Source: Methylobacterium sp. J-077
GTDB taxonomy: Bacteria > Pseudomonadota > Alphaproteobacteria > Rhizobiales > Beijerinckiaceae
Length of the DNA stretch: 64,000 nucleotides
Direction of reading: 5' to 3'
Assembly (NCBI RefSeq): GCF_022829365.1
Contig: NZ_JAKSYJ010000078.1
Location: 1 to 64,000 of the forward strand
Part shown: positions 38,446-47,236 of the stretch, in pieces
How the letters are laid out: the number at the start of each line of letters is the position of its first letter
Position numbering within the stretch: position 1 is the stretch's first letter
Notes under the pieces: generated by a model
What the model was told of the DNA's origin: nothing
The model's database searches: none
Seen by the model: only the letters and a program-made list of their open reading frames with translations
Position numbers and translations under genes: made by a program

Positions 38446-38622
38446 GGGATTGGAGCGCCCTCGAGGCCGGCCGTGCAAGAAGCCGCGATCGGACATTGCG
38501 GCTATGAGGCGAAGCGGTTGAATTGACGGTTGAGCAGGCCGTGCGTAGCAGCTTGCCCGACCCGAGCCTTCGCGATCCGCCGCGGCGGCTGATTGGGCCG
38601 GCCCGCGGATCACGATCCATCG

Positions 38623-39501
38623 ATGCTGCGCGGGAGGGACCGCATTTCTGACCTGTGCGTCCAGGAAACGCCGTGCTCCTCGGAACTTGGGGACGAGCGC
38701 GTCGCGGATCTCGCCCACGCGGCCCTGATCGACGAGTTGGAGACTTGGCCGAAGCCCGGCCTCGTCAGCCCGGTCGACTCGGGCAGCCACCACGACATGG
38801 ATGCCGGAACCCTGCGCCGCAGCGCGGCGGCGATCCGGCCCTATTTCGCCGAGCTCGTCGCCGCCGGCAGACGCGCCTCCGAGATGGCCGGGCTCCGGGC
38901 GATCGGTCTGAGGGCCGAGGCGGCGATGCTGGCGGCGACCGGTGGTGTCAACGCCCATCGGGGCGCCATCTTCTCCCTGGGGCTGATCTGTGCCGCCGTG
39001 GGCGTGGCCAGACATGCACCGGCCCCGGCCGAAGCTTGGGCCGAGGCCGTGGGCCGGCTGTGGGGCGGCGCCATCGCCCGGGCGCCGACCTCGGCCGACA
39101 GCCATGGGGGCCGCGCCGCGCGCCGCTACGGCGTCGGAGGCGCCAGTGCTGAGGCGGCCGCGGGCTTTCCGACCATTCGCGAAGTCGGCCTGCCGGCGCT
39201 GCGCCTCGGCCGGGCCCGTGCGCCGGACGATCCCGAGGCCGCCCGGGTGCAATGTTTCTTCGCGCTGATGGCCGTCCTAGACGATACCAACCTGCTTCAC
39301 CGCGGCGGCCCCGAGGGTCTGATGCGGGCGCAGGCTGCGGCGGCGGCCTTCCTCGATGCCGGCGGGATCGCGGCGCCGGATTGGCGGGACCGCGCCATCG
39401 CGATCCATCGCGACTTCGTGGCGGCGCGCCTCAGCCCGGGCGGCTGCGCCGACCTCCTTGCGACCACGTTGTTCCTCGACGCGCTGTCCCGGCCGGCCTA
39501 A
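38623..39501 (+). CDS. Triphosphoribosyl-dephospho-CoA synthase family protein (CitG/MdcB-like)
   Basis: A 292-residue member of the CitG/MdcB family, which joins dephospho-CoA and ATP to make the prosthetic-group precursor of citrate lyase or malonate decarboxylase. Conserved blocks are ELETWPKPGLVSPVDSGSHH, DMDAGTLRRSAAAI, GGVNAHRGAIFSLGLI and LDDTNLLHRGGPEGL. Start at 38623 is approximate. No citrate lyase or malonate decarboxylase subunits are near. CitG-family homologues are, as I recall, also found with methanopterin-pathway genes in methylotrophs, so its role here may differ from the classic one. Confidence 0.82.
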   Translation: MLRGRDRISDLCVQETPCSSELGDERVADLAHAALIDELETWPKPGLVSPVDSGSHHDMDAGTLRRSAAAIRPYFAELVAAGRRASEMAGLRAIGLRAEAAMLAATGGVNAHRGAIFSLGLICAAVGVARHAPAPAEAWAEAVGRLWGGAIARAPTSADSHGGRAARRYGVGGASAEAAAGFPTIREVGLPALRLGRARAPDDPEAARVQCFFALMAVLDDTNLLHRGGPEGLMRAQAAAAAFLDAGGIAAPDWRDRAIAIHRDFVAARLSPGGCADLLATTLFLDALSRPA

Positions 39502-39524
39502 CGCGCGCCGCACCGTTCGGCCGC

Positions 39525-40322
39525 ATGTCAATGGACGCGGCGCCGGCCTACATCTGTCCCGTCTTCCGCCATAGCCCGGCCAGTCCCGTGTTCCTGCTCA
39601 GGTTCGCGCTCCTCGCGCTCGTCGTCGTCTTCCTCGTGCCGGTTGCGGTCTCGGCGACGCGGTATTGGCTGCGTGCGGGCGGCGACTGGCGCTCGGCCGA
39701 CCGATCCAGCGCTGGCCTTCTCCCGCCGGCGGAGGCCCATCCCGGCGCCGTGGTGCGGATCTTCTCCGCCCGCACGGTGAGTTGGCGCGGCATCGTCGCG
39801 ACGCACAGTTGGATTGTGATCAAGGGCACCGGCGACGGCCGCTATCGCCGCTTCGACTACACGGCCTGGGGTCAGCCGATCTGGATCGATCGCTTCGTGC
39901 CCGATGGGCGCTGGTTCGGGAACGCGCCCGAGACCGTGTTCGCCGCGGATGGTGCGGAAGCGGAGGCGATGCTCACGCGCATCCGCAAGGCCGTAACCGA
40001 ATACCGCTACGCCCGGCCCGGCGATTACGTGGTCTGGCCGGGGCCGAACTCGAACACCTTCGTGGCGGCCGTGATGGCGGCGGTGCCGGAGATGCGCGCC
40101 AGCCTTCCGGCGACGGCGATCGGAAAGGATTTTCCCTACGACGGACGATGGATCGGGTGGACGCCCTCGGGCACCGGCATCCGGCTCAACCTCGGCGGCT
40201 ATGTCGGGCTGACGCTCGCCTGGGTCGAAGGCCTGGAGCTGAACCTGCTCGGCGGCGTCGCCGGGATCGATCTGCGCCGCCCCGGAATCAAGCTTCCGGC
40301 TATCGGACGTCTGGGGATCTGA
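39525..40322 (+). CDS. DUF3750-family membrane-anchored protein
   Basis: A 265-residue protein with one N-terminal membrane segment (LRFALLALVVVFLVPVAV, about residues 25-45). The conserved part has VVRIFSARTVSWRGIVATHS, RYRRFDYTAWGQPIWIDRF, the motif VVWPGPNSNTFVAAVM and a C-terminal GLELNLLGGVAGIDLRRPGI. This is the pattern of DUF3750; the conserved His and the N-S-N-T-F motif hint at a papain-like or similar hydrolase site, but no reaction is known. The ATG at 39525 lies 23 bases after the CitG-like gene, so the two may be co-transcribed. Confidence 0.75.
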   Translation: MSMDAAPAYICPVFRHSPASPVFLLRFALLALVVVFLVPVAVSATRYWLRAGGDWRSADRSSAGLLPPAEAHPGAVVRIFSARTVSWRGIVATHSWIVIKGTGDGRYRRFDYTAWGQPIWIDRFVPDGRWFGNAPETVFAADGAEAEAMLTRIRKAVTEYRYARPGDYVVWPGPNSNTFVAAVMAAVPEMRASLPATAIGKDFPYDGRWIGWTPSGTGIRLNLGGYVGLTLAWVEGLELNLLGGVAGIDLRRPGIKLPAIGRLGI

Positions 40323-40784
40323 GAGCTGCGGCGAGCCCGATCCGGCGTCTTCGCGGCTCAGGCGATCCGTGGTTTGTGCCAAGACGCATGGCCTGCTCGG
40401 AGAAAAATCACAGGTCCGAAATTTCCGAACTACAATTTATTACGTGGAATATTTCTAATATATTGCAACCTAGCAGACTAATTTAGCCAGATCTGCTTTT
40501 CGTTCTACACGATTGCGAGCTTCCTTCCGACAGTGCCTATGCCGATGCGGCTTCCCCCGATCGGGATGCTGTCTGAGAAGCGCGTAATGTCCGCCGGTGA
40601 TAGTCAGCCGCGACGGTACAAAATTGCCACGTGGGCCGAATTCAGATGTGGGTTTTTATTACCGATATTGAATATCGAACGCATAGGCATGTTGACCCGG
40701 GGATCAGATCCGCGTTGATGGGCTTCCATCAGCTTGAATACGGCATGCCAGTCTGGTCCGCGTGCGGCACTCGGAGACGCGTTC
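40323..40784. other. AT-richer intergenic region
   Basis: About 460 bases. From 40430 to 40530 the sequence is AT-rich with several TATA-like runs, unlike the flanks, and may hold a promoter. No gene of credible composition was found. The element ends near a run of seven or more G at about 40790. Confidence 0.4.
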
Positions 40785-41036
40785 ATGAATGGGGGGGGCG
40801 ACGGGGCGGAGACCGGGTGCAAGCACCAGCTCGCGCGCATCTCGGAAGCCCTGGGGCTGCCCGTATCTGCCTTTTTCGGCGACGATCCCGGCACGCTGAT
40901 GACCCAAGGCATGGGAGACCAGGCCGAGGCCTATCTTCTCAAGCTCATCGCCGCGTATCTGCGCGAGGCGACACCCGAGACGCGCAGCCGCTTCGTGAGG
41001 TCGGTCGAGGCGATGCTGGACACCGGATTTCGATAG
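40785..41036 (+). CDS. Short protein resembling the C-terminal end of XRE-type regulators
   Basis: 83 residues from the ATG at 40785, containing HQLARISEALGLPVSAFFGD and QAEAYLLKLIAAYLREATPE, TRSRFVRSVEAML. The phrase L-x-R-I-S-E-A-L-G-x-P-V-x-x-F-F is common after the helix-turn-helix of XRE/Cro-type regulators, but the DNA-binding part is absent here. So it is either a truncated regulator or a short stand-alone gene. An in-frame ATG at 40734 also exists. Confidence 0.45.
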   Translation: MNGGGDGAETGCKHQLARISEALGLPVSAFFGDDPGTLMTQGMGDQAEAYLLKLIAAYLREATPETRSRFVRSVEAMLDTGFR

Positions 41037-41118
41037 GCGCCCCCAGCGGTTTCCACGGTCCCGGCGGAGGCATCGTGCGAGGGGACGTGCCGTCGCCGGG
41101 CTTGGCGGCCGCTCGGGC

Positions 41119-42216
41119 TCAAGTGCCGTTGCGGGCCATTCGGGTGCGGGTGAATGTTTCGGCGAGGCTCGGCAGCGAATCCTGTGTGCCGGCCACGACC
41201 ACGAGGCGCTGAACCTCGCCGCGCAGGAACGCCTGCAGGAACCGGTCATAATCGCGGAACGAGACGCAGCCATTCGAATCGCCGCGCGGGCCGAGCATGA
41301 AGGTATGGGCCAGGAGGCCGACGCGACCATAGATGGCCTCGGTGCCCCCGACCGGGGTGAGGCGGATCGCCCGCACGCCGTGGAACAGCTGCTCCCGCTC
41401 CGTGAGGTCGTAGGTGCCGGGCGGCGTCGGGCCGCGCATCCGCACGTTCACCAGGCGCGGCTCGTCGAGGCCCTCGCCGAGGCCGGAATGCGCCTCGAGG
41501 CGCTCCCCGTTCGGCAGCGTCACGACACGCGCCGCGATGTTGTAGACGGCCGTCCCCGCCGTGGGTCGCGCATCCGATGGGGCGAGCGGCGGCGAGATAC
41601 GCCTCTGCGGTACGAGATCCGCGGGCCGGGTCTCGAGGGCCGCGTAGGCCAGCGCGGGCGTCCGCTCGACGCCGAACAGCTTCTCCAGGAACGAGCGATC
41701 GTCCTCCCGGGGCGGCATCGGCGCCGGAGGCGACTCGCGGCGGGCGATGCGCCGTTCGGCTCTACGGGCGAGATCGGGACCGCGCGAGGATCGGAATTCG
41801 GGGGGGCGCGGAATTGGGAGCGGCACAGTCATCGCCGTGCGCGGCGGCTCGGTACCCTGAACCTCCGGTGCGGGCGCCGCTTCCGGGATCGGCAGTAGCG
41901 CGGGCGGCTCGATCTGGGTCCAGGCCCAGCGTGACAGGGGGCCGCCGGTGGCGTCGCGCCAAGCCTCGGCTCCCGGGGTGTCCGGATTCACCGCCAGCGG
42001 TGCGGCCTCCGGGGGCGATTCGGCGGCCGCGATCTCGGTATCGGGATTGACCCGCCGGTCGGCCGACGGCCTCCCCGAATGCGGGACGCCGCTTCCCAGA
42101 GCGGCCAGCGCCACCGCGGCGGTCAGGGCCGCCAGGGGGGCGGCGCAGGATCGGCGCGCGGTCCGGGTGGTGAGGCCGTCCAGCGGCGCGGGGTCGATGG
42201 CCATGCGGGCGCCCAT
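41119..42216 (-). CDS. DUF2778 (L,D-transpeptidase-like) cell-wall protein
   Basis: A 365-residue protein. Near the N-terminus is one hydrophobic segment (AAPLAALTAAVALAALGSGV), then about 170 residues rich in Pro, Ala and Arg of low complexity. The C-terminal domain has LPNGERLEAHSGLGEGLDEP, RMRGPTPPGTYDLTEREQLF, and the catalytic-looking HTFMLGPRGDSNGCVSFRDY, where the His and the S-x-G-C are arranged as in L,D-transpeptidases. DUF2778 is related to the Tlde1 peptidoglycan-acting fold. A periplasmic peptidoglycan role is inferred from fold and anchor. Confidence 0.78.
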   Translation of the reverse strand: MGARMAIDPAPLDGLTTRTARRSCAAPLAALTAAVALAALGSGVPHSGRPSADRRVNPDTEIAAAESPPEAAPLAVNPDTPGAEAWRDATGGPLSRWAWTQIEPPALLPIPEAAPAPEVQGTEPPRTAMTVPLPIPRPPEFRSSRGPDLARRAERRIARRESPPAPMPPREDDRSFLEKLFGVERTPALAYAALETRPADLVPQRRISPPLAPSDARPTAGTAVYNIAARVVTLPNGERLEAHSGLGEGLDEPRLVNVRMRGPTPPGTYDLTEREQLFHGVRAIRLTPVGGTEAIYGRVGLLAHTFMLGPRGDSNGCVSFRDYDRFLQAFLRGEVQRLVVVAGTQDSLPSLAETFTRTRMARNGT

Positions 42217-42438
42217 GCTCTCATCGCGGAGCGGGCGCCCGCCGGATCATCGTCGCCGCGGCCTAAAAAGCCGGTGGCAGGTACGATGGGCCGGCCGGCC
42301 CCGCCGGGACGAAACAGCGGGTGCCGGCCGGCTTTTCTGGGGCAACGGCGTGGTCGATTCAGGATCGATCAGGACCATTTTCGGGCGGATAAAGGTTTCA
42401 CGCTCCAAGTCCGGGGCGCATCCGATCGCGAATAGATC

Positions 42439-43233
42439 TCAATCGTTGTCGATCTGCTTTCCGAGCAGCGCGATCGCCCGCTCATAGACCGGCGCGGCAT
42501 TCCAGCCCTGAATCGCCACGAAGTTCGGCTCGCCGGGCTGGTAGCCGGCACCCGGGCGCCAGCCATGCGCCTTCAGGAAGTTGGCGGTCGACGACAGGGC
42601 GGCGCCGACATTGTTCAGGTCGCCGGTGCCGTAGGTCAGGACATTCTTCGGCAGGAACTGCGTGTGACCGACCTCGCCGTGCGCCGCCCCACGGGTGCTC
42701 GGCGACAGCAGGCCGCGGTCGACCAGGGTCAAGGCCGCGTAGAGCTGGTCCGTGAAGTATTCGGAGCGGCGGCAATCATACGCCAGGGTCGCCACCGCCG
42801 AGAGGGTGTTGACGTTGCCGCGAACCGCGCCGAAGCCGGTCTCCATGCCCCAGATCGCCAGCAGCGGACCCGGGGGAACGCCGTAGCGCTGCTCGATCGA
42901 CTCGAACAGGGCGGCGTTGGTACGCTTGAGCTGCCGCCCGCGCGAGACGATGGTCGGGCCGCCGCGCTTGGCGAGGAACTGCTCCAGGGACAGCTTGAAG
43001 CTGTGCTGCCCGCGATCGGCCGAGATCGTGGCGGTGGAGTAGCTCGTGCCCTCCAGGGCGGCCAGGCTCGCCGCGCTGGCCTTGCCGCGCGCCTCCTGGG
43101 CGAAGTCCCGCTTCCAGGCCTCGAACCCGGCCGCGTTGTTGCCGCACTGCGCGGCTTCCGCCCGCCCGGCCATGCCGGCGAGCCCGGCGACCGCCGCCAC
43201 AGCAAGGGTCATACGCCGCATTTGTTCGATCAC
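42439..43233 (-). CDS. Lytic murein transglycosylase, MltB-like
   Basis: A 264-residue secreted transglycosylase that cleaves the glycan strands of peptidoglycan. A signal peptide (TLAVAAVAGLAGMAGRAEA) precedes FEAWKRDFAQEARGKAS, the catalytic Glu in LLAIWGMETGFGAVRGNVNT, then EYFTDQLYAALTLVDRG and GEVGHTQFLPKNVLTYGTG. These are the SLT_2/MltB family marks. The GTG at 43233 is the preferred start because AAGGAG lies 8 bases upstream; the frame is open to 43410. Shorter than E. coli MltB, as usual for alphaproteobacterial homologues. Confidence 0.88.
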   Translation of the reverse strand: MIEQMRRMTLAVAAVAGLAGMAGRAEAAQCGNNAAGFEAWKRDFAQEARGKASAASLAALEGTSYSTATISADRGQHSFKLSLEQFLAKRGGPTIVSRGRQLKRTNAALFESIEQRYGVPPGPLLAIWGMETGFGAVRGNVNTLSAVATLAYDCRRSEYFTDQLYAALTLVDRGLLSPSTRGAAHGEVGHTQFLPKNVLTYGTGDLNNVGAALSSTANFLKAHGWRPGAGYQPGEPNFVAIQGWNAAPVYERAIALLGKQIDND

Positions 43234-43992
43234 GCGAAACACTCCTTCGGCGCGAAGCCGCGCCATGGTCTTCAACCGAGTACCGGGGAACATCTCGTCG
43301 ACAACAGGGCGAGATGATGTCGGACACACCGTCCGGCCGCATTGTGGTATTCGGACCATAGCGCAAGCCCGCAAGACCGCTGAGACGTCCGGGCCGGTGT
43401 TTCTCATCATCGTGAACGCATCGGCCGACCGATCGAGGCCCGCGCCGCCCGGCCGGCCACAGCACAGGTTCGGCCGTATCCGGATCGACGCATCCCTGAT
43501 CTAAGGAGCTTTCCAAAGACGATCTGGAGCGTGATGCGATGTTCTCGCCGGATCAATGCTTTGCCAGCGAAGTGAATGGCTGTAGACGACACTTTTTTGA
43601 TGTCACAACATCGTCAAACGACAATCATAGCTTTGCCGGCGGAAAGATTGCTTCGGGGATACGGTGTGGGGCCGATGACGTTCCGCTTGGATTGGCGCCT
43701 CCGGCGCCGCCGTTTCTGCTAACCGCGGCCTCACCATGTCTGTGATGTCATCGGCAAATCGTCCACCTCCCGCCAGCGACCGGGCCGCCTGCATGGGTCG
43801 CGATCCGTTTCGCGCCTTCGGGTCGGCACCGTCGAAACCGGCGCTGCGACTGGATCGTGCGGCGGGGCTCGAACCCAGTGTGATCCGTATCCGGGCCTGA
43901 GCCCGGTCTTCCCTGAATCCCGGATCCCTCGGCCCGCAAAGCGCCGGCGGTCGGGTGCCTCAGCCTGACAGACAGCGAGAGACAGGACCCTC
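43234..43992. other. Long intergenic region before pmtA
   Basis: About 760 bases without a credible gene. The part 43590-43670 is less GC-rich. A nested hairpin lies at 43881-43926: GATCCG (43881-43886) pairs with CGGATC (43921-43926) and CCGGGC-ctga-GCCCGG (43890-43905) forms an inner stem. The segment 43865-43876 resembles a tRNA T-loop, but no tRNA folds around it. Confidence 0.4.
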
Positions 43993-44679
43993 ATGGCCCT
44001 CGGAACGCAAAGCACCGGTTCACCGCGGGCGGCGACGCTCGGCCCCGACCTCGATCGCGACGGCGTCGCCAAGGCCTACGGTCGCTGGGCACCCGTCTAC
44101 GACCTGGTGTTCGGCCCGGTCTTCGCCCAGGGCCGGACCCTGGCGGCGGCCGCGGCCGAGCGAATCGGCGGGCGGGTCCTCGAAGTCGGTGTCGGCACAG
44201 GCCTGTCGCTGCCGGCCTATCGGCGGGCCGCCGCCATCGTCGGCATCGATATCTCGGCGCCCATGCTGGAGAAGGCGCGCAGCCGCGTGGCGCGGCTCGC
44301 CCTGCGCAACGTCGAGCGCCTTGCCGTGATGGATGCCGAGCATCTCGACTTCGCGGATGCCTCCTTCGACGTTGTCGTCGCTCAGTACGTCGTGACCGCG
44401 GTGCCGAACCCAGAGGCTGCCCTCGACGAGTTCGCCCGGGTGCTGCGCCCCGGCGGCGAGATCGTCATCACCACCCGGATCGGTGCCGAGGGCGGCCTGC
44501 GCCGCCTGGTCGAGCACACGCTGATGCCGGTCACGAGCCGCCTCGGCTGGCGGACCGAGTTTTCCTGGGCGCGCTACGCCGCCTGGGCGGCGACCGCCCC
44601 GGTGGAGGTCGTCGAGCGCCGCGCTCTGCCACCGCTCGGTCACTTCTCCCTCATCCGCCTGCGCAAGCGCGACGCGTGA
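43993..44679 (+). CDS. pmtA: Phosphatidylethanolamine N-methyltransferase, PmtA type
   Basis: A 228-residue SAM-dependent methyltransferase. The N-terminal block DRDGVAKAYGRWAPVYDLVF and GPVFAQGRTLAAAAA is diagnostic of Rhodobacter-type PmtA, which methylates phosphatidylethanolamine three times to phosphatidylcholine. Motif I reads VLEVGVGTGLSLPAYRRAA, with the acidic VGIDISAPMLEKARSR, and motif VLRPGGEIVITTRIG. Soluble and membrane-associated. psd, which makes its substrate, lies 2.6 kb downstream, consistent with a phospholipid gene group. Confidence 0.88.
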   Translation: MALGTQSTGSPRAATLGPDLDRDGVAKAYGRWAPVYDLVFGPVFAQGRTLAAAAAERIGGRVLEVGVGTGLSLPAYRRAAAIVGIDISAPMLEKARSRVARLALRNVERLAVMDAEHLDFADASFDVVVAQYVVTAVPNPEAALDEFARVLRPGGEIVITTRIGAEGGLRRLVEHTLMPVTSRLGWRTEFSWARYAAWAATAPVEVVERRALPPLGHFSLIRLRKRDA

Positions 44680-44730
44680 GCGCGCACGTTTTCTGACCAG
44701 CCCAACCACGATCGATCGGAGAAGAACGCC

Positions 44731-45342
44731 ATGGCGAGCTTTCTTGAGGCGCTGCGCGTCCAGCGCTGGGACGACCACCGCTACTACCACCACAACCGGA
44801 TCAACCAGAGCCTGCACGTGGTCAGCGCCGTGAGCTTCCTGGTCGCCTATGCGCTGGCCTTCAAGGACCCCGCGACGGCGGCGCTGATCGGCTGGCTCCT
44901 GGCGATGACGAGCCGGCAGGCCGGCCACCTGTTCTTCGAGCCAAAGGGCTACGACCACGTCAACAACGCGACGCACGAGCACAAGGAAGAGATCAAGGTC
45001 GGCTACAATCTCCAGCGCAAGATCGTGCTGCTGGCGATCTGGGCGCTGTCGCCGCTGCCGCTCTACTTCGATCCCACCCTGTTCGGCCTGATCTCTCCCC
45101 ACCAGACGACCGCTGACCTGATCCGCAACGTCGGCTGGATCTGGCTGTGGCTGGCCGGGGCGGGGCTGCTGTTCCGCACCGTGCAGCTGTTCTTCCTGCG
45201 CGACGTGCAGACCGGGCTGGTCTGGGCGACCAAGATCCTCACGGACCCGTTCCACGACATCAAGCTCTACCACAAGGCGCCGCTGGCACTCCTGCATGGT
45301 GAGTTGGTCGAGGAGCACGAGCCGCACGAGCACGGCGCCTGA
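44731..45342 (+). CDS. Three-helix membrane protein, Mpo1/DUF962-like
   Basis: A 203-residue integral membrane protein, His-rich at both ends. It begins LEALRVQRWDDHRYYHHNRI and NQSLHVVSAVSFLVAYALA, then RQAGHLFFEPKGYDHVNNAT, two further membrane spans (KIVLLAIWALSPLPLYF and WIWLWLAGAGLLFRTVQLFF) and a His/Glu-rich tail. The H-x-x-x-N-R-x-x-x-x-L-H-x-V and GH-x-F-F-E-P motifs resemble the Mpo1 (DUF962) family, iron-dependent dioxygenases that shorten 2-hydroxy fatty acids. That assignment is tentative. It follows pmtA by 51 bases, probably in one transcript, which fits a lipid role. Confidence 0.6.
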   Translation: MASFLEALRVQRWDDHRYYHHNRINQSLHVVSAVSFLVAYALAFKDPATAALIGWLLAMTSRQAGHLFFEPKGYDHVNNATHEHKEEIKVGYNLQRKIVLLAIWALSPLPLYFDPTLFGLISPHQTTADLIRNVGWIWLWLAGAGLLFRTVQLFFLRDVQTGLVWATKILTDPFHDIKLYHKAPLALLHGELVEEHEPHEHGA

Positions 45343-45352
45343 ACGTCACCTG

Positions 45353-45473
45353 GGCATCGCCGGGCGGGAGGCTCCCCCGCCTCGGTGATGCCGGGAAAGT
45401 CCCGGTTTCAAAAGGTCATCGACCTTTTGCGGGTGCAGGCCAGAGCACTGCAAGCTCGGGGCTGCAAGCCCCG
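45353..45473. repeat. Cluster of three hairpins
   Basis: A chain of stems between two convergent genes. A long imperfect stem joins GGCATCGCCGGGCGG (from about 45353) with CCGCCTCGGTGATGCC (to about 45393). A perfect 9-bp stem CAAAAGGTC-atc-GACCTTTTG lies at 45409-45429. A third, CGGGGCT-gca-AGCCCCG, lies at 45457-45473. The second, with its A/T-rich base, could work as a two-way terminator. The mosaic form suggests a dispersed intergenic repeat. Confidence 0.65.
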
Positions 45474-45512
45474 AACCCCGCCAAAGCGCCGGCGGCCCTT
45501 TGGAAACCCAGA

Positions 45513-47204
45513 TCAGGCCTGTTCCGGCGCCTTCAGGCCGAAACGGGCGCCCAGCTTGCCGAACCGGACCGCCGCGACCTCGCGCAGGATCGCCCGACGG
45601 ATCGCCTTGTCGGTCGGGGGGCCGCCCTCCCACCAACCATCCGCGCGCATGGCTTGCGCCGCCGCCACGAACCGCGCGGCGACCGCCTCGAACGCCGCGT
45701 CGTCATAGGCGAGGCTGAAGATCATCCGGCCGGTCCCCACCCAGGACAGGGCCAGCCCCTCGGCGCGCAGGTAAAATTGCAGCATCCAGTTGTAGCGCGA
45801 CGGCCGCGCGTAGAGGACCGTCCAGACCGTGGACATGTTGGCCACCCGTACCGGCAGCTCGGACTCGGCCAGCAGCCCGTTCAGCCGCGCGGCCCGGGCC
45901 TCCCAGGTCGCGTCGAGGTCGCGGTAGAGGGCTGCGACCTCCGGGGTCTCGAGCCGGTCGAGGAACGCGCTCATGGCGCCCATCACGTAGGGATGGGCGT
46001 TGAAGGTGCCGCGAGCGAAGCAGATGTCCACCGGACGGTCGTCCCGGAAGCGCCGCATCAGGTCGGCGCGGCCGCAGATGACCCCCACCGGCAGGCCGCC
46101 GCCCAGGGTCTTGCCGTAGGTCACCATGTCGGCGCGCACGTCGAAATACGCCTGCGCCCCGCCGCGTGCGAGGCGGAAGCCGAGGAAGACTTCGTCGAGG
46201 ATCAGCACGATCTTGTTGGCCGTGCAGACCGCGCGCAGCTCCTGCAGCCATTGCGTGTAGGCGGCGCGATCGAACGCGGCCTTGCGGCCGCTATCGACCA
46301 GCGCGGAATCGGACGGCGCACCTGCATTCGGGTGCATGGCCTGGAGCGGGTTGACCAGCACGCAGGCGACGTCCCGGCGGCTGGCGAGCACCCGCAGCGT
46401 CCGCTCGGACATGTCGGCCAGGGTGAGCGTATCGCGTGTCGGCACCGGGTTGCCGATGCCGGGCTGCACCTCGCCCCACCAGCCGTGATAGGCGCCGCAG
46501 AGACGCACGATCCGGCGCCGGCCGGTATGGTAGCGGGCGAGGCGCACCGCCTGCATCACCGCCTCGGTGCCGGACATGTGGAACGAAACCTCGTCGAGGC
46601 CCGACAGCGCCTTGAGCCGCGCGACGTTGCCGGTCACCACCGGGTGCAGCGGCCCCAGCACCGGGCCGAGGGCGCCGACCTTCGCGGCGCCCTCCTCCAG
46701 GCAGGCGCGGTAGAAATCCACGCCGAACAGGTTGACGCCGTAGGATCCGGCCAGGTCGTAGAACACGTTGCCGTCGAGATCCGTGACGGTCACGCCTTCG
46801 GCTGCCGCCGCGAAGGCCCCGGCCCCGAGATGCGCCCGCACGTGCCGGGCATACTGGAACGGCACCCGGTACAGGCCGGTGAACTGGAGGTCCGACAGCC
46901 CGTCGCGGACCGCATCGGTCTCGGCCCGGGTGCGGGCGAACCGCGTCCGGTAGAGATCCGACAGCCGGGCGAAGCCGTTCTCCCGCCGCAGCGCCACGGT
47001 CTCGTCCGGATCGTCGGAGCGGAAGAAGGCGCGCTCGGAATAGGCGTAATGCGGGATCAGCCCGGCCACGCGCCGGGCCATCCGGGCGTGGCCTGTGAGC
47101 GAGGGATGCTTGGCCCGCGACAGCTGCAGGCGCTGCGCGGCCTTGGGCAGGGCGATCACCGCGGCTGCGGCTGTGGCGGACAGGGTGGCGAGGAGTGCGG
47201 ACAT
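45513..47204 (-). CDS. Class III PLP-dependent aminotransferase with N-terminal extension
   Basis: A 563-residue protein. The core (about residues 120-500) is a class III aminotransferase like glutamate-1-semialdehyde aminotransferase: DLAGSYGVNLFGVDFY, FHMSGTEAVMQAVRLARYHT, CGAYHGWWGEVQPGIG, ILDEVFLGFR and the PLP lysine in TYGKTLGGGLPVGVICG. The N-terminal 100 residues, starting with a hydrophobic segment (MSALLATLSATAAAAVIAL), are extra. Start chosen at ATG 47204; a TTG at 47228 is possible. It is divergent from psd by 32 bases. The substrate is unknown; PLP enzymes of this kind also occur in polyketide and lipid assembly. Confidence 0.83.
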   Translation of the reverse strand: MSALLATLSATAAAAVIALPKAAQRLQLSRAKHPSLTGHARMARRVAGLIPHYAYSERAFFRSDDPDETVALRRENGFARLSDLYRTRFARTRAETDAVRDGLSDLQFTGLYRVPFQYARHVRAHLGAGAFAAAAEGVTVTDLDGNVFYDLAGSYGVNLFGVDFYRACLEEGAAKVGALGPVLGPLHPVVTGNVARLKALSGLDEVSFHMSGTEAVMQAVRLARYHTGRRRIVRLCGAYHGWWGEVQPGIGNPVPTRDTLTLADMSERTLRVLASRRDVACVLVNPLQAMHPNAGAPSDSALVDSGRKAAFDRAAYTQWLQELRAVCTANKIVLILDEVFLGFRLARGGAQAYFDVRADMVTYGKTLGGGLPVGVICGRADLMRRFRDDRPVDICFARGTFNAHPYVMGAMSAFLDRLETPEVAALYRDLDATWEARAARLNGLLAESELPVRVANMSTVWTVLYARPSRYNWMLQFYLRAEGLALSWVGTGRMIFSLAYDDAAFEAVAARFVAAAQAMRADGWWEGGPPTDKAIRRAILREVAAVRFGKLGARFGLKAPEQA

Positions 47205-47236
47205 CGCCCCACGCCGTATCGGAGGCAATTCACGGC

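Noticed and set aside
43860..43880. A tRNA T-loop-like sequence (GGGGCTCGAACCC)
   Set aside because: No acceptor, D or anticodon stems could be folded on either strand around it.
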